Source: Nocardia bhagyanarayanae | Lineage (GTDB): Bacteria > Actinomycetota > Actinomycetes > Mycobacteriales > Mycobacteriaceae | Direction: 5' to 3' | Assembly: GCF_006716565.1 (NCBI RefSeq) | Contig: NZ_VFPG01000001.1 | Span: 868,001-932,000, forward strand | DNA length: 64,000 nt | In this document: positions 45,449-55,563 of the stretch, piece by piece | Numbering within the stretch: position 1 is the stretch's first letter | Layout of the letters: every line of letters starts with the position of its first letter | Notes under the pieces: generated by a model | What the model was told of the DNA's origin: nothing | Database searches by the model: none | Seen by the model: the letters and a program-made list of their open reading frames with translations, nothing else | Position numbers and translations under genes: made by a program

Positions 45449-46095
45449 ACTGGCGCGACCACCGATCGCGCACAGCACGTCGTATACAGCCTGCCGACAT
45501 CGCGTTTCGGCGGGCAGCGCTGGCAGACCTGTTGGCGAGCCTCTCCGACGACCAGTGGGAGGCGCCGAGCCTCTGTTCGCAGTGGCGGGTGCGCGACGTG
45601 GCGGCGCACGTCATCGGCTACGGCGAGTTGACGCCGATGCGGTTCGCCGCCCGCCGCGTCCGCGGCTGGTCGTTGGCTCGGATCAACGCGGCCGACATCG
45701 CGAGGTACAACGATGCGAGCCCGGAGCAGTTGGTCGAGCTGATGCGCACTCGGCGGCAACCAGCCGGATCGACCGCCTGGTTCGGCGGACGGGTCGCTCT
45801 CGCCGAAGCGATGATTCATCAGCAGGACATTCGACGGCCGTTGAGACTGACGCGAACGATCCCGCCGCTTCGACTACGCGCGGCGCTCGACTTCGTCCGC
45901 TACGCACCGCTGATTCGGGGCGCGTGGCGGGTGCGTGGATTGCGGCTGGTCGCCACCGACATCGACTGGACTTACGGCGCCGGGCCGGAAGTTCGCGGCA
46001 CCGGTGAGGCGCTGCTCATGGCAATGGCGGGGCGGCCCGCGGTTCTCGAGGATCTGACCGGTCCCGGGCATCCGCGACTCGTGCGGCGCTTCTGA
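45400..46095 (+). CDS. Maleylpyruvate isomerase/DinB-like (TIGR03083) family protein
   Basis: A 231-aa protein of the actinobacterial DinB-like family: LCSQWRVRDVAAHVIGYGE (about residue 50) and ALAEAMIHQQDIRRPLRL carry the probable metal-binding His residues. The frame starts at GTG 45400, overlapping the permease gene by 49 bp; no better start exists downstream without truncating the first helix. It probably rides on the transporter transcript. Substrate unknown, possibly a mycothiol-dependent reaction. Confidence 0.75.
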   Translation: MPGGRQPATPTGARPLNWRDHRSRTARRIQPADIAFRRAALADLLASLSDDQWEAPSLCSQWRVRDVAAHVIGYGELTPMRFAARRVRGWSLARINAADIARYNDASPEQLVELMRTRRQPAGSTAWFGGRVALAEAMIHQQDIRRPLRLTRTIPPLRLRAALDFVRYAPLIRGAWRVRGLRLVATDIDWTYGAGPEVRGTGEALLMAMAGRPAVLEDLTGPGHPRLVRRF

Positions 46096-46138
46096 GCCCC
46101 GGGACGTGTCGACCGCCTCGTCGCGGCTCGGGCGCCGG

Positions 46139-49100
46139 TCAATCGTCGGCGAGGCCTACGGCCGTGCGGAGGCGGGCTAGGGCTTCGGCTCGGGGCAAGG
46201 TGGCGGTGCGGTGGTAGGCGGCTTTGTAGGTTTCCTGGCCCAGGTGGTCGGTGAGGGCGTTCACCAATTCGGTGAGGCGGGGCTCGCCCGCGTCGAAGTC
46301 GCCGCGTAGGGCTTCGCTGAGGCCGAGTGCTTCGGCGGCCGACTCGGGGGCCTCTTCGAGGAAGTGCAATTCGGCGAGGAGTTCGGCGACGTGGGCGGTG
46401 TTCGTCGCGTCGGCCAGGGCGAACAGGCCCGCGGCGGCCTGCGGGAGGTGGGCGCGCGCCCCGGCCGAGTCGCCTTCGGCGAGACGGTTGCTCAGGCGGG
46501 CGGCGGCGATCAGACCGGCGGCCATGGTTTCCGGGAGGCCGAGGCGGTCCGCGATCGCGGCGAGTTCGTCGATGGTGTGATCGGCGGCGGCCACGTCGCC
46601 CGCGCGGCGGTGCCATTCGGCGAGTTCGAAGAGGGTTTCCGCGGCGCTGCGGCGGTGGCCGCGTGCGGTGGCCTGCCGTCGCATGGCCTCGATGTCGCGG
46701 AGCGCGCCGACGAGATCGCCCGCGCGCATACGTTCGACGGTGAGCCGGGCGCGGCAGTGGAACAGGTCGTCCTGGCCGCCCAGCTCGCTGCTGACCGCGA
46801 CGCCGCGCTCGAATACGGCGATGGCGCGGTCGTGTTCGCCGCGCAGCGAGTGGTCGCGCCCGAGGGCGAGCAGCGCCATGCCGAGACCCCACCGGTCACC
46901 GACCTCCTCGAACCCGCGCAACGCCGCCGCGCGTGCCTCGGCGCCCGCGGCCCGGTCGCCCCGCTCCGTCAGCACGTAGTCCCGCGCCCAGTGCGCGCTG
47001 GCCCGCACCCAGGGGTCCTGGTTCGTCAGCGCCCGGTCGAGCGCGTGGTCGCCGAGGTCGTCGGCGCCCACCAATGCGGCAAGCAGCGGAGTCCACAGGA
47101 GCAGCGCGGGGTGGAAGTCGAGTCCGTCGGCGGCCACGCAGTCCTCGATGAGTGTCCGCACCGGAATGTCTTCCGTGATCGGCGCGCCCGCGAGCAACTG
47201 CACGAGACGCAGCGCGGACCGTTCGCGGACGGGCAGGGCCTCGTCGAGGCGAAGCACGGCGGCGAGGAAGGTGTCGAACTGGGTGCTCATGCCGCGGATG
47301 CCCCAGTACCAGAACAGCGCGCCGACGAAGCGCGCGGCGTGCACGGCGTCGCCCGCGTCGAGTGTCGATCGCAATACGGTTACCAGGTTTTCGTGTTCGG
47401 CGTCGAAGACACCGATGGCGCGCAACTGTTCTCGCGTGCGCAGCAGTGGTTCGTTGTCTTCGGCCAGCGCCAGGTAGTACTCGGCGAAGCGGTCGGCGAG
47501 ATCGTCGCCGGTCTCCGTCAGCCGGTCGGCCGCGTAGGCGCGAATGGTCGCGAGCATGCGGTAGCGCTCGCCCGAGACGGTGAGGACGGACTTCTCCACC
47601 AGCGCGTCGGCCACGTACAGCACGTCCGCGGCGGGCAGTGTCGCGTCGGAGCAGATCGCTTCCAGCGCGTCGAGTGTCGCGCCGCCGGGGAACAGCGAAA
47701 GCCTGCGGGCCAGTAGCCTTTCCGGCTCGGTGAGCAGGTCCCAGCTCCACGCCACCAGGGCGAGCAGCGTGCGCTGGCGCGGTAGTGCGGTGCGGCTGCC
47801 GGAGGTCAGCAGTCGGAAGCGATCGTCGAGTCTGCGCGCGATCTGCTCGACGCTCATCGAACGCAGCTTGGCGGCGGCCAATTCGAGTGCGAGCGGCAGG
47901 CCGTCGAGCTGTCGGCAGATGTCGACGACCGGTCCGACGGTCTCGGTGTCCAGGACGAAGTCGGGTCGTGCCGCGACCGCGCGATCCAGGAAGAGCCGTA
48001 CTGCCGGGGCATCGGTGGCATCGGCGGGTTCTGCTGTCTCGCCGGGCAATTCGAGCGGCCCGAGCTGGTACAGGGTCTCGCCCGCGATGGCGAGCGGCTC
48101 CCTGCTGGTCGCGAGGATCCGCAGCTGCGGCAGTCTTTCGAGGAGGCAGTCGGCTAGTTCGGCAGCGGCTTCGATCAGGTGCTCGCAGTTGTCGAGCACG
48201 AGCACGGCGGGGCCGACATCGAGCAGCTCGGCGATGCGGTCGGCGCCGGTGAGCGGCTGCCGGTTGTCGGAGACCCGCATATCCCAGGAGGCCAGCGCAC
48301 CGACCACGGTGTCGGTCAGCTGTTCCGCGGTGCCCACGCCGGCCAGCGGCACCAACCACGCTCGGCCGCGCTCGTAAGCCCGGTGCCGGGTGACGGTCTC
48401 GACCGCCAGTCGGGTCTTGCCCGCGCCACCCGGACCGACCAGCGTGACCAGACGGCCCGCGGCGAGCAGCTCCGAAACGCGGGACAGCTCGCGGTCCCGT
48501 CCGACGAAGTTGGTGCGCGGCAGCGGAATTCGGCTCGCCGACGGCTCCGGACGTGGGGCGGGACGATCCAGTTCACCGCGCAGCAGGGCCAAGTGGATGT
48601 CGCGCAGTTCGGCGGAGGGGTCGACGCCGAGTTCGTCGCCCAGGCGCTCGCGGATCTGTTCGTAGACGGCGAGCGCGTCGGATTGGCGACCGGCGGCGGA
48701 CAGAGCCCGCATTCGCAGACCGGCCAGCCGCTCGGCCAGCGGGCGTTCGGCGGCGGCGGTCTCCAGGTCGGCGAGCACCTCGGCGTACCTGCCGAGCTGG
48801 AGCGCGGCGTCGTAATTGTCCTCGGCGACAGCGGCTTTCAGTTCCTCCAGCCGGGCGACCGAGAGGTCGGCGAACGGGGCGTCCCGTACGTCGGCGAGCG
48901 CGGGCCCCCGCCACAGCGCGAGGGCGTCGGCGAGTGCGGCCGCCGCCGCCTCGACCTTGCCCGCGGCCAGTTCGCGGCGGCCCTCGGCGGCAGCGGTCTC
49001 GAAGCGGTGCGCGTCCACGTCTTCGGGGCGCACCGAGAGCCGGTAGCCGCCGGGGCCGAGTTCGAGGGTGCCCGCGCCGCGTATCACCTTGCGCAGACGG

Positions 49101-49303
49101 GAGACCAGAGCTTGCAGCGCCCCCGCGGCCTCGGCAGGTGGGTGCTCGCCCCACAGTCCGTCGATGAGCGCGTCTACGGAGACGGGGCGACCGGCCTCCA
49201 ATGCGAGCCTGGCCAGCAGCATTCGAAGCCGTACACCGCCGAGGTCCAGAGAGGCACCGTCGTCGGTGAAAGCGGCGACCGGGCCGAGTAGAGCAACACG
49301 CAC
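46139..49303 (-). CDS. AfsR/SARP-family regulator with BTAD, NB-ARC ATPase and TPR domains
   Basis: A 1054-aa regulator. Domains in order: winged-helix DNA-binding region (1-90, MRVALLGPVAAFTDD then LRMLLARLALEAGRPVSVD), BTAD domain (about 95-240, YDAALQLGRYAEVL), an ATPase starting at NFVGRDRELSRVSEL with Walker A GPGGAGKT (about 289-296) and LVLDNCEHLIEAAAEL, and a C-terminal TPR region (about 680-1054). It starts at GTG 49303. Such proteins activate secondary-metabolite or stress genes, but no biosynthetic cluster is in this window. A TGACAGGC octamer sits just upstream of the start. Confidence 0.9.
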   Translation of the reverse strand: MRVALLGPVAAFTDDGASLDLGGVRLRMLLARLALEAGRPVSVDALIDGLWGEHPPAEAAGALQALVSRLRKVIRGAGTLELGPGGYRLSVRPEDVDAHRFETAAAEGRRELAAGKVEAAAAALADALALWRGPALADVRDAPFADLSVARLEELKAAVAEDNYDAALQLGRYAEVLADLETAAAERPLAERLAGLRMRALSAAGRQSDALAVYEQIRERLGDELGVDPSAELRDIHLALLRGELDRPAPRPEPSASRIPLPRTNFVGRDRELSRVSELLAAGRLVTLVGPGGAGKTRLAVETVTRHRAYERGRAWLVPLAGVGTAEQLTDTVVGALASWDMRVSDNRQPLTGADRIAELLDVGPAVLVLDNCEHLIEAAAELADCLLERLPQLRILATSREPLAIAGETLYQLGPLELPGETAEPADATDAPAVRLFLDRAVAARPDFVLDTETVGPVVDICRQLDGLPLALELAAAKLRSMSVEQIARRLDDRFRLLTSGSRTALPRQRTLLALVAWSWDLLTEPERLLARRLSLFPGGATLDALEAICSDATLPAADVLYVADALVEKSVLTVSGERYRMLATIRAYAADRLTETGDDLADRFAEYYLALAEDNEPLLRTREQLRAIGVFDAEHENLVTVLRSTLDAGDAVHAARFVGALFWYWGIRGMSTQFDTFLAAVLRLDEALPVRERSALRLVQLLAGAPITEDIPVRTLIEDCVAADGLDFHPALLLWTPLLAALVGADDLGDHALDRALTNQDPWVRASAHWARDYVLTERGDRAAGAEARAAALRGFEEVGDRWGLGMALLALGRDHSLRGEHDRAIAVFERGVAVSSELGGQDDLFHCRARLTVERMRAGDLVGALRDIEAMRRQATARGHRRSAAETLFELAEWHRRAGDVAAADHTIDELAAIADRLGLPETMAAGLIAAARLSNRLAEGDSAGARAHLPQAAAGLFALADATNTAHVAELLAELHFLEEAPESAAEALGLSEALRGDFDAGEPRLTELVNALTDHLGQETYKAAYHRTATLPRAEALARLRTAVGLADD

Positions 49304-49372
49304 CGGTTCAGCCTGTCAGAAGGGTCGTGGACGCGCGGGGGCTGGTACAGGCCGAGGATCCTGCCTACAACC

Positions 49373-49894
49373 TCAGGCGGCGACCAACGCGACGACGACC
49401 AGGATCGAGCCGCCGAACACGATCGCGTGGCGGGCGTTCTGCAACCACGGCATCACCCAGCGCGGGAACGCGCCCTCGGCGGCGGAGAGGAAGCGACGCA
49501 CGTCGATGCGGGCGAGCTCGGGATCGCCGGTCTTGGCGAAGGCGGCCTCGACGCCCTTCGCGGCGGTCAGGTTGCTGTACAGGATGACGACATTGACCAG
49601 AAGGATCAGCGCCTGGCCGATCCAGGTGAGCGTCTCGCCCCACGGGTTGCCCGCGAGGTTCAAGGCGGCCAGCGCGGTCATGATCAGCGCGAAGAACAAG
49701 GGAGCCCAAGTCTCGTGGCCGCCCGCGTCGAACCGCATGCCGTGCTCGGCCAACACGCCGGGCCGTACGCCCTGGCGGTTCAGTTCCGCCTCGGCGGCGG
49801 CCTTCGCGGCGGCGCCGTAGCGGTGGCGGACCAGCGGGATACTCACGAAGGCGAGGGCGATCAGCAGTTGGGCGATAGCGGCGGCGGTCAGCAT
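49373..49894 (-). CDS. Small multi-pass membrane protein
   Basis: A 173-aa protein with about four membrane segments (AQLLIALAFVSIPLVRHRYG, FFALIMTALAALNLAG, LILLVNVVILYSNLTA, and the C-terminal VFGGSILVVVALVA). Starts at ATG 49894. It lies 69 bp upstream of the SARP gene on the same strand, so the two may be co-transcribed. No known domain is recognised. Confidence 0.75.
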   Translation of the reverse strand: MLTAAAIAQLLIALAFVSIPLVRHRYGAAAKAAAEAELNRQGVRPGVLAEHGMRFDAGGHETWAPLFFALIMTALAALNLAGNPWGETLTWIGQALILLVNVVILYSNLTAAKGVEAAFAKTGDPELARIDVRRFLSAAEGAFPRWVMPWLQNARHAIVFGGSILVVVALVAA

Positions 49895-49972
49895 GGCGGT
49901 TCTCCGGATCCTCGGTCTCGCGTGGGCCGGTGTGGCCCGCGCTCTCGATGAACCGAAGATGTCCGGCCCGGC

Positions 49973-50009
49973 TGACAGGCCGTTCACAGCGCACTGACAG
50001 TGCCTGTCA
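49973..50009. promoter_or_regulatory. TGACAG repeats and palindromes upstream of the membrane protein gene
   Basis: TGACAGGC (49973-49980) is mirrored by GCCTGTCA (50002-50009). Inside lies the perfect odd palindrome GCACTG-A-CAGTGC (49991-50003), and TGACAG occurs again at 49995, exactly 22 bp after the first copy. Two-turn spacing of direct repeats is what SARP regulators recognise. The neighbouring SARP gene has the same octamer at its start (49311-49318). Confidence 0.45.
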
Positions 50010-50128
50010 ATGCAGGTAGAGGCGAAATCCGGCCGGGCGAGCCCGCATTGATGGCGGCCGCCTTCAGTCTGTCGTGTCAGGTTTCGTATGCTCGGACCCA
50101 CACGCCTCCGAACGAATGGTGACCAACG

Positions 50129-51298
50129 ATGATCGACTTCTCGATTCCCGCCGAACTCGCCGCCGAACGCGACCGCGTCCGCCAGTTCGTCATCGACAAG
50201 ATCGTTCCGTTCGAGCGCGACCCGCGCCTGACCGCGCACGGTCCGACCGACGAGTTGCGCCAGGAGCTGGTGGAACTCGCGCGCGCCGAGAAACTGCTGA
50301 CAGTCCAGGCGCCCGAGGCGCTCGGCGGGCGCGGGCTCAGCCACGTCGAGCAGGCCGTCATCTACGAGGCAGCGGGGTGGTCCACCCTCGGCCCGATCGC
50401 GATGAACTGCGCCGCGCCCGACGAGGGCAACATGTTCCTGCTGTCCAAGGTCGCGAACCAGGAGCAGACCGACCGCTACCTGATGCCGGTGATCAACGGA
50501 CACCAGCGCTCGGTCTTCGCGATGACCGAACCCGACGGCGCGGGCTCCGACCCGGCGCAGCTGGCCACCGAGGCCGTCTTCGACGGCGAGAACTTCACCG
50601 TCAACGGTCGCAAATGGTTGATCACCGGCGCCAACGGCGCCAAGACCTGGATCATCATGGCCCGCCTCGCCGCCAATCCGCACCTGCCCGAGGGACCGAC
50701 GCTGTTCCTGACCGACGGCGACCAGCCGGGCATCGTCATCGAGCGCACCATGAACACGATGGACCGCAACTACGTCGCCGGACACGGTGTCGTCCGCTTC
50801 GACAACCTGGTACTGCCCAAGTCGGCGCTGCTCGGGGAGGCCGGACAGGCGCTGCGCTACGCCCAGCTGCGGCTGGCCCCGGCCCGGCTCACGCACTGCA
50901 TGCGCTGGCTCGGCGCGGCCGAACGGGCCCAGAGCATCGCGGTGCAGCACGCCAAGACCCGCACCGCGTTCGGCAAGCCGATCGGCGAACACGAGGGCGT
51001 GTCGTTCATGCTGGCCGACAACGAGATCGCGCTGCACCAGTGCCGTCTGACCATCTGGCACGCCTGCTGGCTGATGGACCAGGGCGAGAAGGCGCGGCAC
51101 GAGAGCTCGATCGCGAAGTCCTACGTCTCCGAGGAGCTGTTCAAGGTCGCCGACCGCTGCGTGCAGGTGCTCGGCGGCATCGGCATCAGCGACGAGACGG
51201 TGGTCGAGATGATCTTCCGCGACATGCGCGCCTTCCGGCTGTACGACGGCCCCACCGAGGTCCACAAGTACGCCATCGGACGCAAGATTCTGCGCTGA
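50129..51298 (+). CDS. Acyl-CoA dehydrogenase family protein
   Basis: A 389-aa acyl-CoA dehydrogenase of the FadE/ACAD10-11-like branch. Landmarks are MTEPDGAGSDPAQLATEAV (about residue 132), NGRKWLITGANGAKTWIIMA and the C-terminal LGGIGISDETVVEMIFRDMR followed by GPTEVHKYAIGRKIL, where the family's glutamate is present. The substrate could be a branched or cyclic acyl-CoA. Starts at ATG 50129 and lies 19 bp upstream of the crotonase gene, its likely partner. Confidence 0.85.
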   Translation: MIDFSIPAELAAERDRVRQFVIDKIVPFERDPRLTAHGPTDELRQELVELARAEKLLTVQAPEALGGRGLSHVEQAVIYEAAGWSTLGPIAMNCAAPDEGNMFLLSKVANQEQTDRYLMPVINGHQRSVFAMTEPDGAGSDPAQLATEAVFDGENFTVNGRKWLITGANGAKTWIIMARLAANPHLPEGPTLFLTDGDQPGIVIERTMNTMDRNYVAGHGVVRFDNLVLPKSALLGEAGQALRYAQLRLAPARLTHCMRWLGAAERAQSIAVQHAKTRTAFGKPIGEHEGVSFMLADNEIALHQCRLTIWHACWLMDQGEKARHESSIAKSYVSEELFKVADRCVQVLGGIGISDETVVEMIFRDMRAFRLYDGPTEVHKYAIGRKILR

Positions 51299-51317
51299 GC
51301 CACTACGATCCTGTGGC

Positions 51318-52127
51318 ATGAGTTCGGAACTGCTCGTCGATGTCTCCGCGGGCATCGCCGTGCTCACGCTCAACCGGCCCGCCCAGCAGAACGCGTTCAC
51401 CCCGGCGATGGCCGCCGAGCTCGGCGCAGCGCTGCAGCGCTGCGACAGCGAGGACGCCATCCGCGCGGTGGTGATCACCGGGACGCCGCCCGCGTTCTGC
51501 GCGGGCGCGGATCTGTCCAACCGGGTCGGCGAGGTCAGCGCCACCATCGAGCCCGCGCCGTGGCGGGTGCGCAAACCGGTGATCGCCGCGGTCAACGGGC
51601 ACGCGGTCGGCATCGGGCTGGCGCTCGCCCTGCAGTGCGACCTGCGGTACATGGCGCGCGACGCGGTCTACGGACTGACCCAGGTGCGCCGCGGCGTGCT
51701 CGCCGACGGCTACGCGCACTGGACGCTGCCGCGGCTGGTCGGCATGGCCAACGCGGCCGACATCATGCTCACCGGCCGCACCTTCGACGGTGACGAAGCC
51801 AAGGCGATGGGCTTGGCCAACGCCTGCCTGGCCGGCGGCGAAGTGCTGCCGACCGCGCTGTCGGTGGCGCACGATCTGGCCAACGGTTCGGCGCCGCTGC
51901 CGGTCGCACTGTCCAAGCGGCTGCTATGGGAGGGCCTCGGCATGAGCCCGGCCATGGTCGGTCGGTTGGAGACCGAACTCAACGCCCACGTCGCCAAGAG
52001 CGTCGACGGCGGCGAGGCGATGGCGGCTTTCCGCGACCGCAGGCAACCGAACTGGACCGGCAGCATCAGCTCCGAATGGCCCGCGTGGGACAGCAAGGCC
52101 GACGCCGACCGGCCGGTGCTCGACTGA
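51318..52127 (+). CDS. Enoyl-CoA hydratase/isomerase (crotonase) family protein
   Basis: A 269-aa crotonase-fold protein: RPAQQNAFTPAMAAELGAAL, the oxyanion-hole pieces CAGADLSNRV and NGHAVGIGLALALQCDLRYM. By eye, the two glutamates that catalyse hydration in enoyl-CoA hydratases align with non-Glu residues (region GLTQVRRGVLADGYAHW), so it may be an isomerase or a specialised crotonase rather than a hydratase. It follows the acyl-CoA dehydrogenase gene by 19 bp. Confidence 0.82.
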   Translation: MSSELLVDVSAGIAVLTLNRPAQQNAFTPAMAAELGAALQRCDSEDAIRAVVITGTPPAFCAGADLSNRVGEVSATIEPAPWRVRKPVIAAVNGHAVGIGLALALQCDLRYMARDAVYGLTQVRRGVLADGYAHWTLPRLVGMANAADIMLTGRTFDGDEAKAMGLANACLAGGEVLPTALSVAHDLANGSAPLPVALSKRLLWEGLGMSPAMVGRLETELNAHVAKSVDGGEAMAAFRDRRQPNWTGSISSEWPAWDSKADADRPVLD

Positions 52128-52138
52128 ATCGCGACCTC

Positions 52139-52417
52139 TTACGCGTTGCCGCCCAGCACGATGAGCAGAAACAGGATCGCCATCAGAACCATGAGGACGG
52201 TTCCGATGACGCCGAGGACGTAGCCGACCAGTACCTGCGCTCGGCCGCCGAGTGCGCCGCCGGAGTCCTCGATCTGGTCGAGGGCGCGCTTGCCCAACGC
52301 CCACGCCACCGGGCCGAGCGCCCCGCAGCAGAAGATGCTCGCCGCGCCGAGAAACAATACGGCCGTGGCATTCGGATGCTCGACCGTCGCACCGATGGGC
52401 TGGTTGGGTATCACCAC
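52139..52417 (-). CDS. DUF4190 family small membrane protein
   Basis: A 92-aa protein with two membrane helices (VLFLGAASIFCCGALGPVAWALG and VLVGYVLGVIGTVLMVLMAIL) joined by GKRALDQIEDSG, the DUF4190 arrangement. It converges on the crotonase gene. Function unknown. Confidence 0.8.
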   Translation of the reverse strand: MVIPNQPIGATVEHPNATAVLFLGAASIFCCGALGPVAWALGKRALDQIEDSGGALGGRAQVLVGYVLGVIGTVLMVLMAILFLLIVLGGNA

Positions 52418-52564
52418 CAGCCGAATTCTACGGGGCTACCGGGGAACTCCGCGTATTTTGCGGATCGCGCGTGACTCGGGGCGTTTCGTGTCCGGCCGGA
52501 AACGCCGTTCACCTGCACCGTCACCGAAACGGTTGGCGCTCAGGGGCATTCGGCCCGGCGGCCG

Positions 52565-53545
52565 TCAGGCCCTGCGCTGCCGCGCGATCTCGGCGAGCAC
52601 CACGCCCGCCGCGACCGACGCGTTCAGCGACTCCACCGGACCGGCCATCGGGATGCTGAGGATGCTGTCGCAGTTCTCCCGGACCAGGCGCGAAAGACCC
52701 TTGCCTTCCGAACCGACCACGATCACCGTCGGTGCGGTGCCGTCGAACTCGTCGAGCGTGGTGTCGCCGCCCATGTCCAGGCCGACGATCTGGATGCCTT
52801 GGTTGGCCCAATCCTTCAGCGTGCGAGTCAGATTCGTGGCGCGCGCGACGGGAAGCCGGGCCGCGGCGCCCGCGCTGGTCCGCCACGCGACGGCGGTGAC
52901 GCTCGCGCTGCGCCGCTGCGGGATGAGCACGCCGTGGCCGCCGAACGCCGCGACGGAGCGGATCACCGCGCCGAGGTTGCGCGGATCGGAGATGTTGTCC
53001 AACGCGACGAGGAGCGCGGGTTCGGCCGTGCTGCGCAGCCGGTCGAGCAGATCGTCCGGGTGGGCGTAGCGGTACGGCGGCACCTGCAACGCGAGGCCCT
53101 GGTGCAGACCGTTGTTGCTCATCCGGTCCAGATCGGTGCGCGGCACCTCGAGGATGGAGATGCCGGCGTCGGCCGCGGTCTGCACGCTCTCGGTGAGCCG
53201 TTCGTCGTTCTCGGTGCCGACCGCGACATACAGCGCCGTGGCCGGGACGCCCGCGCGCAGACACTCGACGACGGGATTGCGGCCGAGCACCAACTCGGGA
53301 CCGTCCTCGGTCTTGCGGCCCGCCGGACGGCCACCTGCGGCGCGACCGGTCGGGCGGCCCTTCGCCTCCGCCTTGGCCTTGGCCGCGGCACGCTTGGCCG
53401 CGGGGTGCTTGGTCCGCATCTCGGCGGGCGGCGTCGCGCCGCGCCCCTCGAGCCCGCGCCTGCGCTTGCCGCCGGAACCGACGACCGCGCCCTTCTTGCT
53501 ACCCGTCTTGCGCACCGCGCCGCGGCGCTGCGAATTCCCTGCCAT
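52565..53545 (-). CDS. rlmB: 23S rRNA (guanosine-2'-O-)-methyltransferase RlmB (TrmH family)
   Basis: A 326-aa SpoU/TrmH-type 2'-O-ribose methyltransferase. The first 75 residues are a Lys/Arg-rich low-complexity tail; then come [17 protein letters not shown] (substrate domain), [22 protein letters not shown] (motif I), [12 protein letters not shown] (motif II) and [18 protein letters not shown] (motif III), the knotted SAM fold. ATG 53545 overlaps the cysS stop (TGATG), as in M. tuberculosis Rv3579c-Rv3580c. Confidence 0.92.
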   Translation of the reverse strand: MAGNSQRRGAVRKTGSKKGAVVGSGGKRRRGLEGRGATPPAEMRTKHPAAKRAAAKAKAEAKGRPTGRAAGGRPAGRKTEDGPELVLGRNPVVECLRAGVPATALYVAVGTENDERLTESVQTAADAGISILEVPRTDLDRMSNNGLHQGLALQVPPYRYAHPDDLLDRLRSTAEPALLVALDNISDPRNLGAVIRSVAAFGGHGVLIPQRRSASVTAVAWRTSAGAAARLPVARATNLTRTLKDWANQGIQIVGLDMGGDTTLDEFDGTAPTVIVVGSEGKGLSRLVRENCDSILSIPMAGPVESLNASVAAGVVLAEIARQRRA

Positions 53546-54948
53546 CAGTTCGCCTTTCCGCGCGCGGCGCCCAGCGACCACTCGGGTCCTTGGGCGGTGT
53601 CGGTCACCTCGATGCCCGCGGCGACCAGACGGTCGCGCACGGCGTCGGCGGTGCCCCAATCTTTGTCGGCGCGGGCCTGCTGGCGACGGTCGAGTTCGGC
53701 GCGCACCAGCACGTCGAGCGCCTCTTGCGCCGCGGAGGTGTCCTCCGGCGCGTACCACTTCGGGTCGTACGGGCAGACGCCGAGAATGTTCAGCATGGCC
53801 CGCACCTGTCCGGCCAGCTCGCGCGCGGTGTCGACCGCGCCCGATTCCAGCGCCTTGTTGCCCTCGTGCACCACGCGGTGCACCTCGGCGAGTGCCCGTG
53901 GCACGGCCAGGTTGTCGTCCATCGCCTCGGCGAACGCGTCGGTCCACTTGCCGACCGGGATCTCACCGGCCCGCTCGGCGACCCGGTGGATGAACGCCTC
54001 GATCCGCTGGTAGGAGGCCGCGGCGTCGTACAGCGCCTTGTCCGAGTACTCCAGCATCGAGCCGTAGTGCGCGCTGCCGAGATAGAACCGAAGTTCCACG
54101 GCGCGAACCTTTTTCAGCACATTGGGCACCGAGAGCACGTTGCCGAGCGACTTGGACATCTTCTCGCCGCCCATGGTCACCCAGCCGTTGTGCAGCCAGT
54201 ACTGCGCGAAGCCGGCACCGGAGGCCTTGGACTGGGCGATCTCGTTCTCGTGGTGCGGGAAAACCAGATCCATACCGCCGCAGTGGATGTCGAATTCCGC
54301 GCCCAGATAGAACTCGGCCATCGCGGAGCACTCCAGGTGCCAGCCGGGGCGGCCGGGGCCCCACGGCGACGGCCAGCTCGGCTCGCCCGGCTTGGCCGCC
54401 TTCCACAGCGTGAAATCGCGCGGATCGCGCTTGCCCTCGCCCGCGCTCTCGCCCTGGTGCACGTCGTCGAGCTTGTGGCCGGACAGCTTTCCGTAGTCCG
54501 GGTAGCTCTGCACGTCGAAGTAGACGTTGCCCTCGGAGGCGTAGGCGTGCCCGCGGTCGATGAGCCGCCGCATCAGGTCGACCATCTGGGTGATGTGGCC
54601 GGTGGCCCGCGGCTCGGCGGAAGGCGGCTGCACGCCGAGCGCTTCGTAGGCGCGGTCGAAGGCGCGCTCGTAGGTGGCCGCCCACTCCCACCACGGGCGG
54701 CCCGCCTCGGCGGCCTTGTTCAGAATCTTGTCGTCGATGTCGGTGACGTTGCGGATGAAGTACACGTCGTAGTCGTGTGCCTGCAACCAGCGGCGCAGCA
54801 CGTCGAACGCGACGCCGCTGCGGACGTGACCGATATGGGGTTCCCCCTGGACGGTGGCGCCACAGAGGTACACCGAAGCGCGGCCGGGAACCAGCGGCGC
54901 GAAATCGCGCATGGTTCGGCGTTCGGTGTCAAAGAGGCGCAGTGTCAC
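53545..54948 (-). CDS. cysS: Cysteinyl-tRNA synthetase
   Basis: A 467-aa class I aminoacyl-tRNA synthetase. It has Cys29 in the zinc site (YLCGATV), the HIGH signature at 38-41 ([11 protein letters not shown]), the zinc region [19 protein letters not shown] and [10 protein letters not shown]. Starts at GTG 54948. It is the central gene of a conserved block with rlmB downstream and ispF upstream. It could alternatively be MshC, but the full-length anticodon-binding C-terminus and the synteny fit CysS. Confidence 0.95.
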   Translation of the reverse strand: MTLRLFDTERRTMRDFAPLVPGRASVYLCGATVQGEPHIGHVRSGVAFDVLRRWLQAHDYDVYFIRNVTDIDDKILNKAAEAGRPWWEWAATYERAFDRAYEALGVQPPSAEPRATGHITQMVDLMRRLIDRGHAYASEGNVYFDVQSYPDYGKLSGHKLDDVHQGESAGEGKRDPRDFTLWKAAKPGEPSWPSPWGPGRPGWHLECSAMAEFYLGAEFDIHCGGMDLVFPHHENEIAQSKASGAGFAQYWLHNGWVTMGGEKMSKSLGNVLSVPNVLKKVRAVELRFYLGSAHYGSMLEYSDKALYDAAASYQRIEAFIHRVAERAGEIPVGKWTDAFAEAMDDNLAVPRALAEVHRVVHEGNKALESGAVDTARELAGQVRAMLNILGVCPYDPKWYAPEDTSAAQEALDVLVRAELDRRQQARADKDWGTADAVRDRLVAAGIEVTDTAQGPEWSLGAARGKAN

Positions 54949-55082
54949 GGCAGTCGATCCTAGTCGGCGCCGTCGAGGGACTTCCGTCCAGGCTCACACA
55001 CGACCGGCGCTGACTCTGAGGTTCGCCCGGCCGGTCGGAGCAGGGCGTTCTCGCCTCGGCTCGACCGCGGGCCGCTGCGGTG

Positions 55083-55556
55083 TTATACGCGGGCTTGTAG
55101 CAACGCTGTGGCGATCGACGCGACGCCTTCCCCGCGACCGGTGAGACCGAGTCCGTCGGTGGTGGTTCCCGACACCGAGACCGGCGCGCCGAGCAGCTCG
55201 CCGAGCACCTTCTGCGCCTCCGCGCGGCGCGGTCCGATCTTGGGCCGATTGCCGATGACCTGCACCGCGGCGTTGACGATGTCGAATCCCGCCTCGTCGA
55301 GCAACCTGCGGACCTCGGTCAGCATCGCGGCGCCCGAGACGTCCTTCCACTCGGGGCGGCCGGTGCCGAACACCGCGCCGACATCGCCGAGCCCCGCCGC
55401 CGAGAGCAACGCGTCGCACAGCGCGTGCGCGGCCACGTCACCGTCGGAGTGGCCGGAGCAGCCGTCGTCACCGTCGAACAGCAGACCAGCCATCCAGCAC
55501 GGGCGACCGGGTTCGATGGGGTGCACGTCGCTGCCGATACCAACTCGCATGGTCAC
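55083..55556 (-). CDS. ispF: 2-C-methyl-D-erythritol 2,4-cyclodiphosphate synthase
   Basis: A 157-aa MECDP synthase of the non-mevalonate isoprenoid pathway. Metal ligands D10, H12 (SDVHPIEPG) and H44 ([13 protein letters not shown]) are present, with the family's GHSDGDV and the C-terminal [18 protein letters not shown]. Starts at GTG 55556, 7 bp after ispD, with which it is co-transcribed. Confidence 0.95.
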   Translation of the reverse strand: MTMRVGIGSDVHPIEPGRPCWMAGLLFDGDDGCSGHSDGDVAAHALCDALLSAAGLGDVGAVFGTGRPEWKDVSGAAMLTEVRRLLDEAGFDIVNAAVQVIGNRPKIGPRRAEAQKVLGELLGAPVSVSGTTTDGLGLTGRGEGVASIATALLQARV

Positions 55557-55563
55557 GACGTTC

